DNA from: Carallia brachiata
Lineage: Eukaryota > Streptophyta > Magnoliopsida > Malpighiales > Rhizophoraceae
Reading direction: 5' to 3'
DNA length: 64,000 nt
Assembly: GCA_021464245.1 (NCBI GenBank)
Contig: JADCRB010000036.1
Coordinates: 4,323,351 to 4,387,350, forward strand
The notes beneath the pieces are model-generated. The model was not told the DNA's origin. It did not search any database and saw only the letters and a program-made list of their open reading frames with translations. The position numbers were made by a program, and so were the translations under genes. The stretch's first letter is position 1, and every line of letters begins with the position of its first letter. Of the stretch, positions 48,028 through 56,149 are shown one piece after another.

Positions 48028-48639
48028 ATGGAACCAGTTGCAGAACCTCAAGACAAGGGAGAAGAAAGGTCACCCCGCACAAGGTGGCAACCAACCATGG
48101 CGCAACTGCAAATTCTAGAGGAAGTCTTCCACAACAATGGAGGTATTATGCCTAATGCATCTCAGATTTACCAACTTGTCTCACGATTGCGCCCACTCGG
48201 GGCAATCGAAGGAAAAAATGTGTTTTATTGGTTCCAGAATCGGAGAAGCAGGAAGAAACCAGCACTGAGAGCTGATTTTTCCAAAGAACAGTCTGCCGTT
48301 CCGATGGTAGATCCCACCGGTACAACTTCGCCCTCAAATGACGCAGGTCCGAGTTCTACCACTACAATGGTCTCTTCAGACTATAACCATCAAAGCCGTA
48401 GCCCATGGGAGAATGCACGCTGGTCCTGGTGGTCTTACGGAGTCAGCCAAGGGTTCATCCCTCCTAGGTACTTAAGTCTAGGAGGACTTTTTCTAGCAGA
48501 AAGGAGTCATTCCGGCGAAATTTTGCCTCTCTTTCCAGAATGTTCCGGTAGCATCAACCAGCCGGAAAGCGACGTCAACATCATCGACCCACCAGACGAG
48601 GTCGAGCTTGACTTGGAGCTGCGCCTCGGGCCCCGCTAG
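48028..48639 (+). CDS. WUSCHEL-clade homeobox (WOX) protein carried inside the retrotransposon
   Basis: WOX proteins are nuclear plant transcription factors that maintain stem cells and pattern embryos and organs. This frame encodes 203 aa without introns. ATG 48028 (MEPVAEP) is chosen; the frame is open upstream to 47905 but that part is not family-like. The homeodomain is about residues 17-80: TRWQPTMAQL, an NASQIYQL helix 2, and the WOX signature IEGKNVFYWFQN (60-71). RRSRKK follows where WUS proteins usually have H-K-A-R-type residues. A WUS-box (ILPLFPE, 165-171) and a C-terminal EAR-like motif (LDLELRL, 194-200) are both present, as in repressive WUS/WOX5-type members. The gene lies in sense orientation between integrase and the 3' LTR. 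No stop or frameshift is present, unlike gag and pol. Confidence 0.92.
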   Translation: MEPVAEPQDKGEERSPRTRWQPTMAQLQILEEVFHNNGGIMPNASQIYQLVSRLRPLGAIEGKNVFYWFQNRRSRKKPALRADFSKEQSAVPMVDPTGTTSPSNDAGPSSTTTMVSSDYNHQSRSPWENARWSWWSYGVSQGFIPPRYLSLGGLFLAERSHSGEILPLFPECSGSINQPESDVNIIDPPDEVELDLELRLGPR

Positions 48640-49417
48640 GACGGCCGACAAGATAAGGTGCAACGACTTCTGCAGCACACGGCAACGACTTTCGTAACAC
48701 GCGTCAGCCGCTGCCTCTTTTGTCTCTTATGCAGGAAAAGGACGTGGAGGACCCTACTCGATTCTGCGTACCTTCTTTTTGACTTTTCAAAAAAAAAAAA
48801 TAAAAAAATAAAAAAAAATAATAAAAAAAAAATAATAATAATAAAAAAAAAAACCTTTATCGTATGTATATATATCTTGCATGTCCGAGTCATAATACTC
48901 ACCCCTCAGCTCTTCTTTCTCAAAAGAGAATGACTAGTCTCTGCACTTGTCTTAGGAAATTCTTCGATCAAGAAGTTGGAGGCGCACGAGCTAAGAAAAG
49001 AGGGAGTAATCTTTTCGAGGGATCCCTAAAAGCCCTCGAAACTCAGTCTCCAACGCCATCGGTGTCATGGAGTTCAACTACTCTCCTTAGTTCACATCTA
49101 CCACAGAGGGATGAGAAGCTGCAATTATCCTAATCTTTCTTTGGATGCAGCGACGTACAGGGAAGTTCCAACTACTCTCCTTACGTCGAAGCAGACTTGG
49201 AAATCATCACTACAGNGCCCTCGGCCCCGCTAGGACGGCCGACAAGATAAGGTGCAACGACTTCTGCAGCATGCGGCAACGACTTCCGCAGCACACGGCA
49301 ACGACTTCTGCCACACACACGGTAACGACTTTCGTGACACGCGTCAGCCGCTGCCTCTTTTGTCTCTTATGCAGGAAAGGGACGTGGATGACCCTGCGTA
49401 CCTTCTTTATGACTTTT

Positions 49418-49454
<37 letters not shown>

Positions 49455-49789
49455 TTATGTTATGTATATATCCTGCATGTCCGAGCCATAATACTCACCC
49501 CTCAGCTCTTCTTTCTCAAAAGAAAATGGCTAGTCTCTGCACTTGTCTCAGGAAATTCTTCGATCAAGAAGTTGGAGGCGCACGAGTTAAGAAAAGAAGG
49601 AGTAGTCTTCCTCGAGGGATCCCTAACGCCATCGGTGTCATGGAGTTCCAACTACTCTCCTTAGTTCACAACTACCACAGAGGGATGAGACGCTGCAATC
49701 ATCCTAATCTTTCTTTGGATGCGGCGACGTATAGGGAAGTTCCAACTACTCTCCTTACGTCGAAGCAGACTTGGAAATCATCACTACAG
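48622..49789 (+). repeat. ~590-bp tandem duplication downstream of the WOX stop codon
   Basis: Copy 1 is 48622-49215 and copy 2 is 49217-49789, with an undetermined base (49216) at the junction. Both run from the last WOX codons ('ccccgctaggacggccgaca') to 'aaatcatcactacag'. Copy 1 has an imperfect A/T-rich run where copy 2 has pure A. Copy 2 has four 22-24 bp units of 'gcaacgacttctgcagcaca' type (49253-49345) where copy 1 has two. No convincing protein is encoded. Confidence 0.9.
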
Positions 49790-50130
49790 TCGTCTCTCTG
49801 TGCGCAGGTCTTAAAGTTCCAAAGTGCTGGGCCTTCCTCTTGGGGAGGTTCAAGTTCTTTGCCTACCGGATCATCCTCACCAGAGCTCTGGAACTTTAAG
49901 AGATATAAAAAATCCTTTGCGGGCTATGGAAGCTCGAACGCACCTGGAGCCAAGACTTCAATTTTTATATTGGCTGGGGTGCTAACTTTCTCAAGATCGT
50001 ATCGGGTTCCTATTGTGATCCAACAACAGCAGGCATAGTCGGAGATAGAAGATTTCAACATTCAACTTCAACCTGGACTTCAAGACTCGGATCGGATCAC
50101 GACCACAAAGTTCTTCCTTACCGACCCTTG

Positions 50131-50143
50131 AAGTGGGGGCATT
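50131..50143 (+). other. Polypurine tract of the LTR retrotransposon
   Basis: 'aagtgggggcatt' lies immediately before the TG of the 3' LTR, where the plus-strand primer for LTR elements sits. Confidence 0.75.
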
Positions 50144-50189
50144 TGTAAACAAAGAAAAAAAAAAAAAAAAAGAATTCGTTGAATTCAAT

Positions 50190-50226
50190 GGCCGGCGTTG
50201 CCAATTCAAAATTGGCAACGCCGGCC
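50190..50226. promoter_or_regulatory. Perfect 17-bp inverted repeat in the 3' LTR U3
   Basis: Arms 'ggccggcgttgccaatt' (50190-50206) and its exact reverse complement (50210-50226), with a 3-base spacer, ~60 bp before the TATA box. It can form a hairpin or cruciform, or bind a dimeric factor. It is not present in the 5' LTR. The function is inferred only from position. Confidence 0.9.
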
Positions 50227-50250
50227 AAAGAAATTTTTTTAAAGAAAAGA

Positions 50251-50296
50251 TTCCTTTCCCATATGATGTTCACATGGGAAAGGAACCCTATAAATA
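50251..50296 (+). promoter_or_regulatory. 12-bp inverted repeat and TATA box of the 3' LTR
   Basis: Arms 'ttcctttcccat' (50251-50262) and its exact complement (50274-50285), spacer 11 bases, end directly before TATAAATA (50289-50296). Sequence similarity between the two LTRs begins exactly at this TATA box. Confidence 0.85.
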
Positions 50297-50984
50297 GGCC
50301 CCTGCCCCCCATTTCAAAAGACATTCAGCAAATCTGTAAATAGAAAAATCCAGAGAATTTGAGAGAAAAAGAAAATTTTGAAAATCTCTCAAGAAAATTT
50401 CTCCTTTTCTTACGTGCTTTTACTCTGCAGTATAATCTCCTAACTCCTTTTTGAGAGATATTTCAGGGGTAAGGCCCAAAAAATTTGCTGTTTCCATTTC
50501 CAAAGTTATTTTTAGATTTATATTTTCCGATCGCCCTAGATCTGAATTTATGATATAAATCTGAAAATATCAAATTACTACAAATCCAGCTGGGATTAAG
50601 CCTCAAACGGCCCTCAGTAAAGTCCAGGCAGCTCATCCGAGAACAAGTCCCTTCGACCCTCGGTGAAATTAAGCCAGATCGGCTCAGATTAGGTCTCTGC
50701 GGTTCTTAATCGTAGTCAAAACGTCCAAATCAGATCCGGTTTCAGTCTACCCAGTTCAAGAAAAATCTGTGAAATTTATTTCTGTCAAGATCAAGCTCGT
50801 GCAACCCTTGACGGAGTCAAAAAAGGAACACTAATCGGAGGATCTACGGAGATCGACCCCACGTAAATTTTCTTTTATTTTTAAAATATTTATTTGTAAT
50901 TTATTTTTGTATTTTCGAGTTTAATTGTTTTAGGCTCGAAATTTACGCTTTACAAATATTTTTAGGGAAAAATTAGGAGAATAT

Positions 50985-51560
50985 CGAAAATAGTTAAAGA
51001 ATTGGCATAGGTAATAGAAAACATTTTTTAACAAAATAAATTTTGAAAAAAAAAATGAAATCAAGGTTAAGGATAATACTAAGTATATTTAGGTTAATAT
51101 TAAGTATATCTAGACTTTAGTTAAAAATTGTATTTTTTAGAGGTTAAATTCATTCATATGACTACTCTACGACTATTTCCTATATCCTCTTAGTGAGATT
51201 CTATTTTTTTTTATTTCATATTTATTATTTTTAATCATTTTTTTGTATGAGTTTAACACCCTTATTTGTTACTAGAGTTTCCGACGAAAAAATCTCATTG
51301 AAATTAAAATTAATGTCAAAATTTTTCTATCTAAAGATCGAATTACTTCATTTATTCACTTGATTTTTTTATCCATCTTATACTAATTTTTAGAAAATTC
51401 ATTTCTATCACTAATAGAAAAAAAAAAGATTTTTGTCATTATAAATTACAAAACAACAAGTTATAAAACAAAGCATTCTATGATAAAAAGGAGATTTTAT
51501 TAATTTTTTGTATTATTTGAATATGATAACTTGGTGTGTTACAACACACAAAATCTATTT
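50985..51560 (+). repeat. Dispersed repeat Z, copy 2
   Basis: Collinear with 55210-55935 ('cataggtaatagaaaa', 'gtatgagtttaacaccctta', 'ctatctaaagatcgaattac', 'gatttttgtcattataaatt'). It lies close behind the 3' LTR. It is uninterrupted here, whereas the other copy carries a MITE. Family not identified; no terminal structure is clear. Confidence 0.8.
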
Positions 51561-54500
51561 TATCATTTATTTTTCAAGTGAATTCTATTTATTTTATGAT
51601 TTAAGATCATAAAAAATAAATCAAGTGAGAAATTCTCGTTTGATCCCTCCACCACAAAGCATTGGTGTGCCTCTCCGTTAGGGCATGATTGGAGTTGTCA
51701 TCCCAAGAGTTGTCATCCTAATTTTTCTTACCTACGGAATGGGGTCCGTTCCACGTGATTTCAGAACAAGCCAACTTCTGCTGCATTGCAACCAAACGGT
51801 TATAATGTGAGATCATGGATGATGATATTGTAATACATGAATTCACGTCTGATTCACATTAACATATCCTCATCTACATAATATTGTTCTAAAATTGATC
51901 ATGCTAATAATCAGTCAGCTCCATATTCTTAAGGTCTATTTTTTGAGAACTTAGTAAAAATATTTAAACTTAGCAAAAACGTTTACAAATGTCTTACAAC
52001 AAAGATGAAACGAAAAAAAAAAAGGCTTATACTAGTTACCGCATTGTTCACATCATTTTTATACGTTGACCAGCCTAAAGCTGCCATGGACGATGTCCAA
52101 ATACCATATGCAATTAACAGTTACTACTACGTCCTACAAAGACCCTCATGGTTACCACCGAAATCAGTGGCTTAGTGGTAATTTGGAGATTATCTACTCT
52201 CTATAATTTAAATTCGAGTCTCTTCACATGCGTTAGTCCCAATTTTTTGGGATTAATATTTAGAGTGCTCCATTAAGTTTTAAACTCATTAATACCATAA
52301 TCGGTTGTGAGGAAGATTCTCTTAAACCTATCAGTGTTTCGGTGATGGATATATTCTTACGGTGATAGTTTAATGAACTTTTTAAATGAGAATTTCTCTA
52401 AATTTGACTCACAGATATAATGAATGACATACCTGTAATTATATCTTTTTCTTGGTTTAAAAAGAAAAAAACCCTCATAGTTTTTGTTTAAGAAAAAAAA
52501 AGGACCTGATACATACATATATAGATAATTTTTTACCCTTTTTATTTCTTGTAAAAGCAAAACGCACTGATAAAAAAAAAAAAAGGGTACACACAAGTTC
52601 ATAACGTCAAAAGTGTAATTACTCTGTAATTAGCGAAAATTATATCAAGAAACGCATAGAAAAGAGGATAAATTAATTAAAAGTTAAGGAACATGAACTT
52701 GTGCAGGGCAAATCTCAACTATGTACTCAAATTTAAGCAATGCTGCATTTGATGGTCTACCTTTAACCAGGTCTACCTTAAGATACCCACTACAAAAAAA
52801 AAAAGCCAAAAGAATTGAGAAAGGCAATATTTTAGGGAATCAAGCAGACACAGTACTACGATGCATTAAATTGTGGACAAGAGAAGCATTATATAAACCT
52901 GGCAGTCTTCTTACAGGAGTAAAAATGCCATTAATTCTTTCTTTGCCTCGGCTGTTGCTGGCTAAATTACCAATTTACCATGTCCTTTTTGCCTGATATT
53001 CCCTTCTCTCTCTCTCTGTTTTTTTTTAATAGCAATTAGGGGTAAATTTGTTACTCCAGAATTGCACTGCAAAAGCACAATATACAGATTCATAATTAAG
53101 CAAGAGATAGCAAAAGCTATTTTTGTGTTGGGGTTCATCCCAAAATCCCAACATTTTGTACGTACTGAAAAATGAAGGCCTTTTTATTGAAAAGCCCTGG
53201 TAATTTTGTCGACTTTTAAATTCAAACTATGCACTTCATTTGTTTTAACTTAATTTCTTTTAACATGACAACCATACCATTTATAGCTGTGATCGATCTG
53301 CATAGTATACCTAGGCAAACAAAATAGAATAGGTATTTTAACAATACAAAGGAAAAACAAAAGGCTTATGGGTATATTATATATGCTTTTTTCCCCTTTT
53401 AAAAGAAAATTTAAGAGTAATTTTTTCTTTTTTTTAAAGAAAATAAAAAGAATAGTTTGGGAGAGTTTTGTTTTTCCTTTTTAAGAAAAATAATTGAATT
53501 TGAGAGAAATTATTTTTTTTCCTTTCCAAAAAAAAAATTGGATTAGTTCATCTTCTTTCCTTCTTTTTTAAGAAAACAAAACTTGAAAAATTTGTGAGTT
53601 CTTTTCTTTTTGACCTTTTGTTTAGAAAAAAAAGGGAAAATTTAGGAGTGTCCAGTTACTCCACTTGTTGATCATAAATCAAGTACGAGTGTATTGAGTT
53701 ATAAAGAAAAGAGCATTTTTTGATACGACGAAATTTTAGTTTTAACCATTTAAAAAAGTAACTTATAATATTATATGATTTCAATAATAAAAAGACAATT
53801 AATACAAAAGACGATTTGCACAATCTTTTATTTACATTAAAGACAAAAATTATTATAACATTAGAGCAAATATTTCGAGCTCCAGACCAATTAATACATT
53901 TTAAACCCTTTTTTGTTTTTCGGTCATCAGTACATTATTTTTAACTTCTGGCTTCTCTCGGTGTGCTACACATTCCAAGTATCTGAAAGGTTGGGGGCGT
54001 TTTCGTCACACCCTGTTATCTTAAAAGCCAAAATTTGGTAGGGGTGCAATGGTTATGATTGTTATTTAACTACTTCACTTACCTACAGTGTGATATGCGA
54101 AATTATTTAATATGTTCGTATTATTTTTTAAAATTTATATAATTATTTTTTCAAAAAATTAAAGTGCAATCAAAATATTCAAAAAATTTTAAAAAATATT
54201 AAAAATATGAAGTATGATCTAAAAAAAAAAAAAAAACGTAACATGAAGTAAAAGAGCTAGTGGAGTGTGAGAAATATACTTAATAGGGGTTTTGGGCCAA
54301 AGGCCCTCCAATTTATATAACTGAGAGGAGCACTCAACTTGTCAGTCCACTTAACGAACAAAAAAATTACTCGGTAAAATTTGTATGTGTGAGGTAATGT
54401 AATGGGTCGATTTTTACATAAAAAAATAGTAGATAAAAATCAATAAATTGTCAAAAGTTGTGAGTAAAATTAATCTTTATTGTTATATAACTGGTTTTGT

Positions 54501-55190
54501 ATGATTAGGCATCGAACACCCATGTTAACCGGAAAAAAAAAAAAAAATTAGGCAATGAATTATCTTCCTCAACAAAAGCTGGAGCGGGAACGACAATAGC
54601 CTGCAGGTTGGTGCACGCAAAGGTCTATTCTTGTAAATAAATAGGTCTCGCTTCCTAAATAGCTATGAAATAAATATTATTAATTGTGCTATGAGAGTTA
54701 GGAATCTGTAAATTAAAATTAAGCAATTTCCAAGTAAAATTTATTTTCTTTCCCATCTCGTTCCCGATTAAGTAATTGCTCAGCTATTTGTTACATATGA
54801 TAAACCTAATCTTTTTCTTATCAGAATGATAAAACATAATTTAAATAACGTGATATCGTCTATATAGTATGTACAGAGATTATTGATAACTTATGTGTCA
54901 AGGACAGGATGGAACCCAACTTCCCAGACGTGATGCAACCCAAAATAAAAATCCAAAGAGAAAAGTTTGGTACCCCACACACCTTTTTTTTTTTTCTATA
55001 GTTTAGGGGTTAGGTATTTTATTTAGAGTTTAGATTATAGATTTTAGAGTAATATTTATTTAAAGTTAGGTTTTAATTTTGAAAAATGATAATAATAATA
55101 ATAATAAAATATTAGATTAGAGTATGACTCTAGGCCAAATCTATATATGTTCTTCCCTACAAAACAAAAAACTAATATCTTTTAATAAAA
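51561..55190. other. Intergenic, no gene recognised
   Basis: AT-rich DNA. One 91-codon frame at 52721-52996 has no recognisable domain and no supporting features. 53390-53640 is a run of alternating A- and T-rich tracts. No RNA gene is recognised. Confidence 0.45.
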
Positions 55191-55194
55191 GATT

Positions 55195-55935
55195 ACGAGG
55201 ATATAAAAAAATAATTATAGAGTTGACATAGGTAATAGAAAATATTTTTTAGCCCAAAAGATAAAAAAAAAAAAGAAATCAGGGTTAAGGGTAATATTAA
55301 GTACATTTAGTGTAATATTAAGTATATTTAAAATTTAATTTTTTTTGAAAAAATATTTTTCGGAGGCTAAACTCATTCATATAACTATTCTATGACTATT
55401 TCTTATATGAGTGCAATTACGTATCCCGGGATTTTTGTCCCGAGATTTTGTGCCGAATGAAACCGCAGCTGTTATTTTTAAAATTACGACTGATATTTTT
55501 GAAATGTAAAAATAACAACTGATTCAAAAATATCAGTTCTAGTTTCAAAAATAACAGTCCCAGTTTCATTCGGCACATAATTCGGCACAAAAACCACCGG
55601 CCCACCAACATTTATTCTTCTTATATTCTCCTAATGAGACTTTATTTTTTATTTCATATTTACTATTTTTACTCATTTTTTTTTGTATGAGTTTAACACC
55701 CTTATTCGTTACTAGAGTTTCTAATGAAAAAAAACTCATTGAAATAAAAAACTAATGTCAAAACTTTTCTATCTAAAGATCGAATTACTTCATTTATTCA
55801 CTGGATTTTTTTATCCATTTTATATTAATTTCTAGAAAATTCATTTCTGTCACTAATAAAAAAAAGATTTTTGTCATTATAAATTGTAAAACAAGAAATT
55901 ATAAAACATAGCATTTTATGATAAAAAAGTTATTT
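55195..55935 (+). repeat. Dispersed repeat Z, copy 3, split by a MITE
   Basis: Matches 50985-51560 on both sides of an inserted 209-bp MITE (55409-55617). With the insert and one 9-bp duplication removed, the two flanks are continuous in the other copy. It lies just upstream of the ABCG gene. Confidence 0.8.
55409..55617. mobile_element. 209-bp Mutator-type fold-back MITE with perfect 9-bp target duplication
   Basis: 'ttcttatat' flanks both sides (55400-55408, 55618-55626). The empty site is visible in repeat Z copy 2. Nearly the entire element is a long imperfect inverted repeat: 'tgtgccgaatgaaac' at 55450-55464 pairs with 'gtttcattcggcaca' at 55562-55576, and 'ctgttatttt' and 'ctgatatttttgaa' also occur in both arms. 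A 9-bp duplication suits the Mutator superfamily. Confidence 0.9.
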
Positions 55936-56017
55936 GAACATGATAACTGAAGAAGTTGTTCATTCTCTGTCAACCCAGGCCAGTACGTAGCTGCAATTTG
56001 GTATGCAAAATGTTTTA

Positions 56018-56019
<2 letters not shown>

Positions 56020-56062
<43 letters not shown>
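56020..56062. repeat. TA microsatellite upstream of the ABCG gene
   Basis: About 20 TA units about 90-130 bases upstream of the expected start codon, followed by a CTT run (56104-56126). Confidence 0.95.
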
Positions 56063-56064
<2 letters not shown>

Positions 56065-56149
56065 GATTATGAATGACATATTAATTTTCATGGTTTTCCT
56101 TTTCTCTTCTTCTTCTTCTTCTTCTGGTGTTTTGATGAGGTAGTGAGGA

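Larger units (their letters stand above)
40705..50954 (+). mobile_element. Ty3/gypsy LTR retrotransposon, Tat lineage, carrying a WOX gene
   Basis: A 10.25-kb element bounded by TGTAAA...TTTACA LTRs (40705-41752, 50144-50954), with a primer-binding-like site after the 5' LTR and a purine tract before the 3' LTR. Internal order: stunted gag, protease, RT, RNase H, second (archaeal-type) RNase H, integrase, A-rich spacer, WOX gene, duplicated 3' region. The second RNase H is the hallmark of the Tat group (Ogre, Retand and relatives). Flanking 5-mers are TATAT and AATAT (4 of 5 match), an imperfect target duplication. pol is broken in at least three places and gag is largely missing, so it is not autonomous as it stands. 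R-U5 of the two LTRs differ by about 5% by eye; the U3 parts are unrelated. Confidence 0.93.
50144..50954 (+). repeat. 3' LTR (811 bp)
   Basis: TG...CA ends. From the TATA box (50289) to the end it matches the 5' LTR with ~5% difference by eye. Its U3 (50144-50288) is short, starts with an A run, and holds two strong inverted repeats instead of the 5' LTR's tandem units. Confidence 0.92.

Noticed and set aside
49145..50038. 297-codon frame in the 3' region of the retrotransposon
   Set aside because: It runs through a poly(A) tract (poly-Lys), across the undetermined base and across duplicated non-coding sequence; no domain is recognised.
52721..52996. 91-codon frame in the intergenic region
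   Set aside because: No recognisable domain, contains an A-run-coded Lys stretch, and no neighbouring exon could be joined to it.
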